A stretch of DNA of 16,045 bases from an uncultured Oscillospiraceae bacterium. Lineage in GTDB: Bacteria; Bacillota; Clostridia; Oscillospirales; Acutalibacteraceae. Below the pieces are notes generated by a model that worked only from the letters and a program-made list of their open reading frames with translations, ran no database searches and had not been told where the DNA came from. Position numbers and translations under genes: made by a program. The stretch is taken from contig UQDP01000028.1 in the NCBI GenBank assembly GCA_900539845.1, positions 1 through 16,045 on the forward strand. Direction: 5' to 3'. Shown here piece by piece: positions 7,640 through 15,028 of this stretch (positions are counted from its first letter, which is position 1; each line of letters begins with the position of its first letter).

Positions 7640-9310
7640 TTACGCGCCTGCTTTCGTAATCGAAACCGTATAAGTAAGCGTTGAAAGCCCCTTGGTGACG
7701 GTTACAATCAGATCGTGTGTGCCTTCGGCAAATTTGATGCTTTGATTGCTTGTGATCTGTTTTCCGTTATAGGTCATTTCAAGCTTTGCGCCGGACTGTG
7801 TCGGCACTGCTGTTACAGCTCCGTTAGTGCCCGCTGCCGTTACCGTGTAGGCGTATTTTGTTGGCTCAAAGGTAGGAGACAGTGTTTCGGTACCGATAAT
7901 GAGATCGGAAAGAGAAGCGTCATTCGCTGTATCGCCTGCAAAGGTTGTGGAAGTGGCCGGCGCTGAACCGATACCGATGGCAACAAACGCTTCAGGAATG
8001 ATGGGCTGTCCGTCATATCTCGCTGTACCTTTGAAAACGACCTGATCTTCAATGAAGAAACGCTCATCTGATCTCTGGATAGTTGAGCCTTCGCGTTCTG
8101 TCATCAGATAAAGTTCTCCGTAACCTCCGGCAATGTTGCCGTCAGGTATAATCTTATCGGAAAGAATTTCCACTGCGCCGCCGATTACGGGCATTTCACC
8201 ATCAACAAAAGATACGATGTGACCATCAGCTGAAAAATTCAAAGCCTGAATTTTGATCTGTGTGTAGGTTGTTTCGTTCATTGCCCAGAATTTCTGACCT
8301 CTTGCATAGTTGCCTTTGGCAAGACCGGCGGCAGCCATAAATTCCTTGAAGAATTCAAGTCCCGTTTTTGAACCGTCAATTGTAACGAGATGATCCTGAA
8401 GATCTTTCCACGGACGCGCAGTATTCGGATAATCATTCGGCTGTGCAGTCTGCGCAAGCCTTGTAACGATTCCGAGCGGCATTTTAGTACCGCGGCCATA
8501 AAGAATTGCTTTATCTACGCCGATTCCGATTGCTGTAAGGAGACCCTCAATAATTTCTGTTGCAAGATCAACATCCGCATCATCAAGGGTAGCTCTGCAG
8601 ATCGGTATGTAACCCGCAATTTTATATCCATCTACCTCAATGCTGTTAAAGTTGAAATCCAACTCGTTGATAGCAGCACACATTTCTGTCCATACCGCTT
8701 CAGGGACTTCTCCCATAATCGTCTGACGCGCTTTGCCCTTGAGCGGACGAAGTCTGACATGACGAAGGAGCTTTGAATAATCAAGAATGTTTTCTCTGAT
8801 TATATCCAGCACTTCGGTAGGAATAAGCAGATCAGCTCCGCTTACCGATCTGCTTTCGCTTGCGGCAGCTTTACCCATTTCTCTGAATCTCTGAAGAAAG
8901 TCTTTTACATTCTCGTTTTTGAAAAATCTGTCACGCTCTTCCGCGTTCAGATTGAAAAATTTTCTTGTCATCATTTTTTTATTACCATTCCTTTCGTTTA
9001 CTGACGGTGCAGGCGCCTGCACCGGATCAGGTTTGCTTTCAAGATCGCCGATCTGCTGATTAAGATCATTAATGTCATTCTGAGCGGAAGTTATATTCTG
9101 CTCATTTTCTCCCTGCTGCGTATCGATCTCATCGATACGGCCTTCAACCGCCTTTCTCTCATCATCAGTTGAATTCTCATTGAGTTCATTAAACGCAGCC
9201 TCAACCTCTCTCGCCTGCTGCTCAAGATCAGCTCTTATCTGCAAGAACTTTTTGAGTTCAGCCTGTCTTGTTTTCAGCTTGCTGCGCAAAACCAATACCT
9301 TAAGTGCCAT
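7640..9310 (-). CDS. Major capsid protein, HK97 fold, with scaffold region and C-terminal cadherin-like domain
   Basis: 556 residues. Residues ~5-92 form a long charged coiled coil (the delta/scaffold region normally removed by the prohead protease); 93-112 is a Pro/Asn-rich linker; ~113-447 is the HK97-type capsid core (for example SGADLLIPTEVLDIIRENI, GYIPICRATLDD, AILYGRGTKMPLGIVTR); ~448-465 is an Ala/Thr linker; ~466-553 matches the cadherin-like beta-sandwich pattern (LSDLIIGTETLSPTFEPTKY ... YTVSITK). Capsid proteins of this class are usually ~400 residues, so the C-terminal domain accounts for the excess and should project from the shell. ATG at 9310 has AAAGGAGAG upstream. The protease gene lies directly before it, as expected. 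Confidence 0.93.
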   Translation of the reverse strand: MALKVLVLRSKLKTRQAELKKFLQIRADLEQQAREVEAAFNELNENSTDDERKAVEGRIDEIDTQQGENEQNITSAQNDINDLNQQIGDLESKPDPVQAPAPSVNERNGNKKMMTRKFFNLNAEERDRFFKNENVKDFLQRFREMGKAAASESRSVSGADLLIPTEVLDIIRENILDYSKLLRHVRLRPLKGKARQTIMGEVPEAVWTEMCAAINELDFNFNSIEVDGYKIAGYIPICRATLDDADVDLATEIIEGLLTAIGIGVDKAILYGRGTKMPLGIVTRLAQTAQPNDYPNTARPWKDLQDHLVTIDGSKTGLEFFKEFMAAAGLAKGNYARGQKFWAMNETTYTQIKIQALNFSADGHIVSFVDGEMPVIGGAVEILSDKIIPDGNIAGGYGELYLMTEREGSTIQRSDERFFIEDQVVFKGTARYDGQPIIPEAFVAIGIGSAPATSTTFAGDTANDASLSDLIIGTETLSPTFEPTKYAYTVTAAGTNGAVTAVPTQSGAKLEMTYNGKQITSNQSIKFAEGTHDLIVTVTKGLSTLTYTVSITKAGA

Positions 9311-9312
9311 GT

Positions 9313-9924
9313 TTACTCTCCTTTAATTTTTTTGAATTTTTCTGAAACTGAATTTTTCCAGGTTTCAAAATTTCTTTTTTTCAACTTTTTCAAGGCTTCA
9401 TCGCGCTGCTCAATATTTCTCTTATATATTTCTGTTCCCTCGTACGCCGGAAATGTGCAGGGCGATACCTCGAAAAGCGGATATACGGATTTAATATCGT
9501 CTACCATTGTGCCATCGTCTTCATAGGTGGTCTCAACCGATTCAACATTAAATCCGAACGAACAGCCCGTAACATCACGCCGTTCAATTCTTGCGACAGC
9601 GTTCATACTTTCACTGTCCTTCGGATTGATTTCAACCGATGCCCAAAGCCCGATTTCGTCCTCTCGAAACAGAGCGGTGCCGTTTGAACGAGACCCCATT
9701 ACGATGTCTGAATTGTGATTCCAAAGCACTTTAATTTCTCCGCCGCTCTGAAGATAGTTTTGAAATGCGCCAGGGCTGATTTTTTCTTTCCACCCGGGAC
9801 AAATCTCATATATCTCGTTGAATTTGGCGAAGTATCCTTCCACAACGGGATTGCCGTTTTCGTTTTCGCGTACTTTGAAATCACGCATATTAAGAATTCG
9901 GTGCTGCAGAATTCTCACCTCCAT
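9313..9924 (-). CDS. Prohead protease (S78 family)
   Basis: 203 residues. Family hallmarks are visible: NGNPVVEGYFAKFNE near the N-terminus; catalytic His in VLWNHNSDIVMGS (H70); Ser in RDVTGCSFGF (S122); and FEVSPCTFPAYEGT, the usual core strand. A Lys-rich helical tail follows (about 165-203). The enzyme matures the head by cutting the capsid scaffold region. The start is uncertain: ATG 9924 overlaps portal by 35 bp, yet the only good ribosome site, GGAGG (9918-9922), begins inside that ATG codon and is spaced 8 nt from an in-frame CTG at 9909; ATG 9888 has no site. I kept 9924. Confidence 0.9.
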   Translation of the reverse strand: MEVRILQHRILNMRDFKVRENENGNPVVEGYFAKFNEIYEICPGWKEKISPGAFQNYLQSGGEIKVLWNHNSDIVMGSRSNGTALFREDEIGLWASVEINPKDSESMNAVARIERRDVTGCSFGFNVESVETTYEDDGTMVDDIKSVYPLFEVSPCTFPAYEGTEIYKRNIEQRDEALKKLKKRNFETWKNSVSEKFKKIKGE

Positions 9925-11080
9925 TTAATTTTTTCTGATCTCCTATCATTCCCTGCGGAATGTAGTTTTCAAGAATCACAAGTTCGTCAAGTCCATCCTT
10001 CGGGTCTTGATTCGTCCAGTCGCGCACTTCATTACCCGTCATAATGCCTCTTGTATACAAGTTCGCCCCCACCGTCGAGAGCTCAGAAATGTCATACGCA
10101 TACAGAGAACGCGAATTGAACTTCACATACCACTCAGGCTTCAGAATTAACTTTTTTGTGAATTCCTGCTCCAATATATTGCAGATCTGCCGAATCTTTG
10201 TGTTGATGAAGTTATTCCATTCATCTTTGTTGAAAGTTCCGACGCCCACAACAAACGGCGGCACCCCGATCACGGATGCCACCGTTTTTTTATCAATTTC
10301 TACCGAATCGTTCAGCGCAAGATCATTAAGAGAAAGCGGCTTCACTTCCTGCACTTCAAAGGTGTCAGACGGAATGAGCCACGGTTCTCCCGCTCGGTTT
10401 GCTTTTATATAATCATTCAGTATTTTTTCTCGACCGATCTCATTACCGAATTCATCCACCATTGCATCTGCTTTTATGATCAGCGACGGTTTCCACTTGC
10501 TTTCCATAAAGCCTTTCTTCGTTTCCGATGCTTGTGAAAGCGTCTTTATAACAGTGCTTAGGTTTGATTCATAAGAATTTCCAAGCCACGGATACGGCTG
10601 TTTCGGGTTATTTAAAAAATGCAGCACTTCATCCGGCCCATACCGTACTCCGTTTATCAGAAGATAATAACCTGCTCCGTCCTGTATGAACGATACCGCG
10701 CTGCTTGAAACCGGCTGGAGATTATCGATATAGCCTTCCTCGGTATAAGTAGGAGTCACAACTGCGTTTCCTGTCAACAGCATTTCTTTAACGACGTTAA
10801 ATATAAAGGTTTTTCGAGTCATAAAATGATTCGGTTCAATGTCTAAAAGCCGGGAAAGATTATTTTTAATCCTCGTATCTCCGTTTTTCGAGTTACTCAT
10901 CAGATAAATCGTCATCGTCGATATTAATCCGGCAATGGAATCAATCCCTGCCAATACTTCCGGATTTTTTGACAGCGGTGTATACCCGGAACAAATCATT
11001 TCCGTAAACTGTTCCGATAAAAGGAAAGAGTAGCTCGGCTTTGCCTGCTGCTCCCTTGTTTTAATTTTTATCTTTTTCAT
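9890..11080 (-). CDS. Portal protein (HK97 type)
   Basis: 396 residues of the HK97-type portal family, the dodecameric ring at the capsid vertex through which DNA is pumped. Typical segments: NPEVLAGIDSIAGLISTMTI near the N-terminus; MLLTGNAVVTPTY and PDEVLHFLNNP in the middle; the DSVEIDKKTVASVIGVPPFV helix-loop; FTKKLILKPEWYVKFNSRSL; and the final MTGNEVRDWTNQDPKDG. The asparagine-rich C-terminus is flexible. ATG at 11080 overlaps the TerL stop as TAATG. Normal length; no truncation seen. Confidence 0.94.
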   Translation of the reverse strand: MKKIKIKTREQQAKPSYSFLLSEQFTEMICSGYTPLSKNPEVLAGIDSIAGLISTMTIYLMSNSKNGDTRIKNNLSRLLDIEPNHFMTRKTFIFNVVKEMLLTGNAVVTPTYTEEGYIDNLQPVSSSAVSFIQDGAGYYLLINGVRYGPDEVLHFLNNPKQPYPWLGNSYESNLSTVIKTLSQASETKKGFMESKWKPSLIIKADAMVDEFGNEIGREKILNDYIKANRAGEPWLIPSDTFEVQEVKPLSLNDLALNDSVEIDKKTVASVIGVPPFVVGVGTFNKDEWNNFINTKIRQICNILEQEFTKKLILKPEWYVKFNSRSLYAYDISELSTVGANLYTRGIMTGNEVRDWTNQDPKDGLDELVILENYIPQGMIGDQKKLNGGENSAAPNS

Positions 11081-12780
11081 TAACTGTCAAACCACTCCTT
11101 CACCTTTCCGGCTTTTCGCGTATCTATTAATAACTGCTTATTCGCTATTACTGCCGCATCAAACAGGTCTATTCTCATTTCCGGCATAACCTTTTCAAAG
11201 CGAACAAAGTCATCGCTGTCTTCAATCGCCTTGACATTCATTATGCAGTATTCAAATGCTTTGTTATGCATATAATAGAACAGTTTTGCTTTGATTGCGG
11301 TTTCAATCGATCTGAAAGCTTCCGTTTTCTCAACATAGCGCTGCAGCTGGTTTCTCATCCTGAATCCGGCTTTTTTCATCTTCAGAACAAACTCATAACT
11401 GTAGCGTTGGTCGTATCCCACGAGACGGATTCCAAAGCCCATTTTGCGCATGGCAAGAAACCATTTAACAACATCTTCAAATTCTACAACTTCGCTGTTA
11501 CAAAGTGTGAGCCATCCCTGCTCCTGCCACCAGAAAAACGGTATATTGTCTTTTTCCGCTTTTTCCTGTGCTGTGGTAATAGGAATAAAAGCGTGGCTTA
11601 TAACAATATCCACACCGTTATACTTTCCGTAAAGACAAGCTCCGGTTAAATCGTGGCGCTTTGAAAGGTCGGCACCGCCGTACCAAACAATTTTCAGTTT
11701 GGCAAGTTCCTCAAGCGTGTAATTATATCGTTCATCACTCGCGGTTACCTCGGTTAAACTGAAATATGTATTCAGTGCATTGGTGTATATATTTAACGAT
11801 TTATTGAGGAACTCATTCCGGCTCGACGGATCGTTTTGCGCCTGCATTGCCTCATTCAAAATATCGGACGGGCGAATTGTTACGCCATAGTTTGGATTTG
11901 CTTTTTCGTGCTCAACGGGATTCGTATAATCATCCGGGTTATCCGCTTCGCATATGAAGATAAAATACTCATCATCGCATACTTTTTCGTCAAGCACATC
12001 TTTACAATACTTAACTCTGCGATAACAGAATGAATTTGGGTTGTTGCCTGCCGAAGTGATACCGATAAGCAATTTATTTATATAAGCTTTCATCGCCTGC
12101 TTGTAAACGAAATAATCGTTCTCGGATTTATAAGCGTGAATCTCATCAAGAATGAATATGTTACCGTTGATACCGTCCGCCCGTTTGCTGTCAGCTGCCA
12201 AGGCCTGAATGCGCATCTCACCATCGCTGAATTTTCGTGAGATAGAGTGCTCGGCGTTGTTGTCAAGTATCTTGAAACTGTCCTCTTCTCCGAGATTTAC
12301 AATGTTATCCCTGATATTATTGAAAGCCTCAAGCGCTCTGTCGAGCTTTGTTGCAACGATGTTGATATTTGCGAATGCCCGGCGGTCAAGGAAAGCCAGT
12401 GCCCAGGCGAGGGCGCTTGCGAAGAATGTTTTTGAATTCTTTCTGGGCAAGAAAATAAGCGCTTCTTTGAAGCGCCTTTCATCTGTTCCCCTGAGATAAA
12501 ACCCGGCAACATTATAACAAATAAAAACTTCCCACATCTCAAGCAGAAACGGTTTACCGCGTGCCGGTCCTTTGATGTGCACAAATGTCTTTTCGATAAA
12601 AGACACAACAAAAGCGGCTTTGCTCTCTTTGAATTCCCACTTTTTGTTTTTGAGGTCTTTCAAAAATCGCTTAGCAGCTAACACTCTATATTTATTTGCT
12701 ATAATTTTACCGTCTATTATTGCCTGACACCATTTTTTCAAGCCTTTTAAATCTTTTGAATAGACAGTTACCCTGTTCAC
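11080..12780 (-). CDS. terL: Terminase large subunit
   Basis: 566 residues, ATP-driven packaging motor and nuclease. ATPase domain: Walker A-type LPRKNSKT (111-118), Walker B IFILDE (208-213) with the catalytic Glu, and coupling motif ITSAG (241-245). RNase-H-like nuclease domain: acidic residues in GGADLSKRHDLTG (D371, D377), GYDQ (D457) and RIDLFDAAVIANK (D538/D541). All key residues look intact. It belongs to the Terminase_1 type paired with P27-like small subunits; the packaging mode cannot be told from sequence alone. The start is GTG at 12780, overlapping the TerS stop as GTGA with only a weak ribosome site, so translation probably depends on coupling. Confidence 0.96.
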   Translation of the reverse strand: MNRVTVYSKDLKGLKKWCQAIIDGKIIANKYRVLAAKRFLKDLKNKKWEFKESKAAFVVSFIEKTFVHIKGPARGKPFLLEMWEVFICYNVAGFYLRGTDERRFKEALIFLPRKNSKTFFASALAWALAFLDRRAFANINIVATKLDRALEAFNNIRDNIVNLGEEDSFKILDNNAEHSISRKFSDGEMRIQALAADSKRADGINGNIFILDEIHAYKSENDYFVYKQAMKAYINKLLIGITSAGNNPNSFCYRRVKYCKDVLDEKVCDDEYFIFICEADNPDDYTNPVEHEKANPNYGVTIRPSDILNEAMQAQNDPSSRNEFLNKSLNIYTNALNTYFSLTEVTASDERYNYTLEELAKLKIVWYGGADLSKRHDLTGACLYGKYNGVDIVISHAFIPITTAQEKAEKDNIPFFWWQEQGWLTLCNSEVVEFEDVVKWFLAMRKMGFGIRLVGYDQRYSYEFVLKMKKAGFRMRNQLQRYVEKTEAFRSIETAIKAKLFYYMHNKAFEYCIMNVKAIEDSDDFVRFEKVMPEMRIDLFDAAVIANKQLLIDTRKAGKVKEWFDS

Positions 12781-13169
12781 TTATCTTTCAATCCCTGCTC
12801 CATAGAAAGCAATGCCTCATCAAGTTTTGACTTTTGCTTTTTAGCCTTTTTATCTTTTATCTTTTTCAGCCCTGCCGGTGTCAATCCAAGCTCATTCAGA
12901 TAACGAAGCGCTCGATCGGAGAGGTCAGCAATGACCTGGTACTGCGGATTTTTTACCAAATTCGTACTGCCGTTTTTATTTACATATTCAACCACATATT
13001 GCCGATCATCAGCTTTAAAATCTTTGCGGGCAAAATCAAGATCATTCAAAATATCGTTTAAAATTTCAATCGATTTATCAAAATGTTCATCATAAATGTC
13101 CAGGGATTTCATCGATTCCGTGATTTTAGAAATATAATCTGTCCTATAATATTTTTTTGTTCTTATCAC
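12777..13169 (-). CDS. terS: Terminase small subunit (P27 family)
   Basis: 130 residues from GTG at 13169, preceded by GGGGG five nt upstream. The first ~70 residues are helical and would bind the packaging site on viral DNA; the conserved family end is VKNPQYQVIADLSDRALRYL followed by NELGLTPAGLKKI, diagnostic for the P27 type. A Lys-rich tail (KKIKDKKAKKQKSK) follows. It pairs with TerL immediately downstream (GTGA overlap). Confidence 0.9.
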   Translation of the reverse strand: MIRTKKYYRTDYISKITESMKSLDIYDEHFDKSIEILNDILNDLDFARKDFKADDRQYVVEYVNKNGSTNLVKNPQYQVIADLSDRALRYLNELGLTPAGLKKIKDKKAKKQKSKLDEALLSMEQGLKDK

Positions 13170-13186
13170 GGTTTCCCCCTTTTGCC

Positions 13187-13246
13187 GAAAATGCTCCGCA
13201 TTTGGAAAAAGTTAATCCCCATCCATTAGATTTTTTGAGCATTTTC
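13187..13246. repeat. Inverted repeat GAAAATGCTC/GAGCATTTTC before terS
   Basis: GAAAATGCTC at 13187-13196 is the exact reverse complement of GAGCATTTTC at 13237-13246, 40 bp apart. The left arm is also part of a short hairpin (AAATGC TCC GCATTT, 13189-13203). The repeat lies mostly in the 75-bp gap between the acidic protein gene and terS; such a place could hold a TerS recognition (cos or pac) site, but nothing here proves it. There is no T tract to suggest a terminator. Confidence 0.45.
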
Positions 13247-13541
13247 ATCCGCAACCAGGGGGGGGATCATCTTCAGTTGCGGAATTTTTGTTTTCGTTTT
13301 TTATAATTAAATCCACAATTTTTTCCGAAATTTTTTCACCAAAATAAAAATTTCCGCCGTATATGTTGATATGCTCTGCCGCATCTGCTTCCAAAGGGAA
13401 AAAATCTTCCCTCGTCAGCGCAACATCGCAAGGCAACGCCTTTATATATTCAATTGTCTCATTGACGGTATCAACAAATGAATCAAGATTGTTCTTAACA
13501 AGAACCGTCTTCATCTGATTCAGCTTGTCTATAAGTTCCAT
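13245..13541 (-). CDS. Unknown acidic protein with C8 tract at its 3' end
   Basis: 98 residues; I do not recognise the family. It begins MELIDKLNQMKTVLVKNNLD, is helical in the first third, has a single NIYGGNFYFGEK strand region near 58-70 and a low-complexity end (NENKNSATEDDPPPGCG). ATG at 13541 is supported by GGAGG ten nt upstream, although it makes a 47-bp overlap with the HNH gene; a later ATG at 13514 has no ribosome site. The codons for PPP come from a run of eight C, so a one-base change there would alter the last residues. Position between HNH and terS suggests a packaging-associated accessory role, which is only contextual. Confidence 0.65.
   Translation of the reverse strand: MELIDKLNQMKTVLVKNNLDSFVDTVNETIEYIKALPCDVALTREDFFPLEADAAEHINIYGGNFYFGEKISEKIVDLIIKNENKNSATEDDPPPGCG
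13258..13265. repeat. C8/G8 homopolymer tract inside coding sequence
   Basis: Eight G on the plus strand (C8 in the coding strand), seven codons before the stop of the acidic protein gene. With C7 the protein would end DDPPLVADENAQKI; with C9 it would read on for about 36 codons into the terS leader (WLRMKMLKKSNGW...). Candidate slippage or sequencing-error site. Confidence 0.8.
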
Positions 13542-13836
13542 AGCTCTGTTTCCTCCAGTTCTGATAAGGCTTAATCAAATCCTGAAGCTTTCTGCCGAGG
13601 TCAGTCAGCTCGCCCGTCTTCCTGTTTTCCAGTTTGTTATGCGTTTCTTCTCGGTTTATGGAAATCAAGTTCCAGCTCTCAAATGCCCACTGTGGATATT
13701 CAACCGCAGGGTAAATATGGTGTACCATATTAGCCTCGAGCGTTTTACCGTACATAGCTGCCACTCGATCTTTATATCCATCCAGTTTCAGGATTCGCAG
13801 CCTTTTCTTTTTCCATTTTGCTGTTCCATAATTCAT
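13495..13836 (-). CDS. HNH endonuclease
   Basis: 113 residues. HNH motif: MVHHIYP (H39-H40), WNLISINREETHNKL (N56, H66, N67), with the leading RILKLDGYKDRVAAMYGK matching the family's opening strand-loop. The usual zinc-binding CxxC pairs are absent; the positions hold Asp/Arg and Met/Tyr instead, so this is the zinc-free variant often found in phages. HNH proteins beside the terminase genes assist DNA cleavage during packaging in several HK97-like phages, and this location fits that role rather than a homing intron. The ATG at 13836 has only a weak ribosome site. It follows the regulator gene by 28 bp. Confidence 0.88.
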   Translation of the reverse strand: MNYGTAKWKKKRLRILKLDGYKDRVAAMYGKTLEANMVHHIYPAVEYPQWAFESWNLISINREETHNKLENRKTGELTDLGRKLQDLIKPYQNWRKQSYGTYRQAESDEDGSC

Positions 13837-13864
13837 AATAAATTTCTATCTTAATAATAACACA

Positions 13865-14254
13865 TCAGTTTGTTGAATTGTGTGAAACATATCTGCGCAG
13901 TTTATAAAAAGCGGTTGTTCGGTGCATAAACATAGCTTCGCCGATCTGCTCATAGGTCTCTCCTTTCAGGCAGCGGCGCATAGCGATCTCTTTGCATTCA
14001 GGATCATCCATGTTGAATATGTAATCCTGTATAGCTTTTACATCAGCAGCGATTTGCAGATATTCTTTCTCCAGAGATTTGGCGAGCTCGATTTCACGCA
14101 GCGCAAATTCAGCCGTGGGATTTCCCGTTCTCCCCGACTGTACGCTCACCCTTGTGGTGCCTATTCCGTTTATGTATGAAAGATGCAGCTGTTCTCTCAT
14201 GATCTCCAGCTGCTGCAGCCTGCTCCTGTAACTTTCAAGAAACTGAACTGTCAT
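13865..14254 (-). CDS. ArpU/RinA-like late transcription regulator (sigma region 4-like HTH)
   Basis: 129 residues from ATG at 14254. AAGGAGG (14263-14269) is spaced 8 nt from this ATG, while an in-frame GTG at 14263 would overlap the ribosome site, so the later start is right. The N-terminal two thirds are helical; residues ~86-124 (PECKEIAMRRCLKGETYEQI then GEAMFMHRTTAFYKLRRYV) form a sigma-70 region-4-like helix-turn-helix. Proteins of this ArpU/RinA type sit just upstream of terminase in many Bacillota phages and switch on the late operon, which fits here. The ATG overlaps the Rep stop as ATGA, tying regulator translation to the HUH protein. Target promoter was not identified. Confidence 0.82.
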   Translation of the reverse strand: MTVQFLESYRSRLQQLEIMREQLHLSYINGIGTTRVSVQSGRTGNPTAEFALREIELAKSLEKEYLQIAADVKAIQDYIFNMDDPECKEIAMRRCLKGETYEQIGEAMFMHRTTAFYKLRRYVSHNSTN

Positions 14255-15012
14255 TCTCGCCACCTCCTTGAAGCACGCACAGGCTTGTCCGGCAATTTGA
14301 TTATGATATAGCTCTGATGTTTATAGCCGTTCACTTCATCCTCCCAGTTCTGTGTGCTGTCTTTCACCACATACCAGCCTTTGGGCGCTTTTGGCTCTTC
14401 CGCCCAGTGGTCATTTGATATTACCGTCACTTCCGACTCCGGAAGCACACAGTTCCTGCTATGTGAATAACACACCATCGTCTCACCATCAAGGTGCTTT
14501 TTCTCGTCCTCTTTTGGTGCGCCCTGCTTTGCGCAATATGATCCGAATGTGTGATACTCTCGGTTGTCAACCGGATTGATATGTATCTTTCCGTATTCCC
14601 ACTCTGGCAAGAGTTTAATGTCAATGCTCGTAAAGGCGGCGTGTATATGTGGGTTACTCTCAGTAGGATCGATACCCTTCTGATATTTGAAAGTTATGCC
14701 CGCTTTTCTGTATGCGGCGCGTACCTGACGGATATACTTGCTCCATATGCTTTTTAACTCATTTGTGCTCTTCGGCCGCTTATCCGGCGTAAATGTAAAT
14801 GTGATCGTTAAATCGCCCTGACGAAAATTCGCATTGAATATATCGTCAGCCTTTAACTGAGCATAGCGCTCGTTTCTCTTTGCCATGTTTTCCGGCGTTT
14901 TTCCGTAATTCGTACTGCGCGTGCATTTACCCTTGCTTCCGTATCTGGATGAAAAGTATTTTTCAACCCGTATCCGATTGCCCGCGCGTGTCACTTTTTT
15001 TAAGTAAGCCAA
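14251..15012 (-). CDS. HUH-type rolling-circle replication initiator-like endonuclease
   Basis: 253 residues. Motifs of single-Tyr HUH Rep proteins are present in order: motif 1 DLTITFTFTP (67-76); motif 2 SNPHIHAAF with the His-Ile-His metal pair (122, 124); motif 3 FGSYCAKQG with catalytic Tyr159 and Lys162 in YxxK. The basic N-terminus (1-55) probably binds DNA. Such proteins nick one strand and stay joined to the 5' end; the ORF2/G2P-like group is typical of filamentous and small single-stranded DNA phages and of plasmids, and occurs in some gut prophages. The start is TTG at 15012: TAG in frame at 15031-15033 excludes any earlier ATG and GAGGGGGG lies 7 nt upstream. No helicase domain. 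ATGA overlap with the regulator. Confidence 0.85.
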   Translation of the reverse strand: MAYLKKVTRAGNRIRVEKYFSSRYGSKGKCTRSTNYGKTPENMAKRNERYAQLKADDIFNANFRQGDLTITFTFTPDKRPKSTNELKSIWSKYIRQVRAAYRKAGITFKYQKGIDPTESNPHIHAAFTSIDIKLLPEWEYGKIHINPVDNREYHTFGSYCAKQGAPKEDEKKHLDGETMVCYSHSRNCVLPESEVTVISNDHWAEEPKAPKGWYVVKDSTQNWEDEVNGYKHQSYIIIKLPDKPVRASRRWRE

Positions 15013-15028
15013 AATGCCGCCCCCCTCT
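15012..15028 (-). promoter_or_regulatory. Ribosome binding site that fixes a TTG start
   Basis: On the minus strand AGAGGGGGG (15028-15020) precedes TTG at 15012-15010 with a 7-nt gap (CGGCATT). No ATG or GTG lies between the in-frame TAG (15033-15031) and this codon, so TTG is the start (ATT at 15015 is the only rarer choice). Confidence 0.75.
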
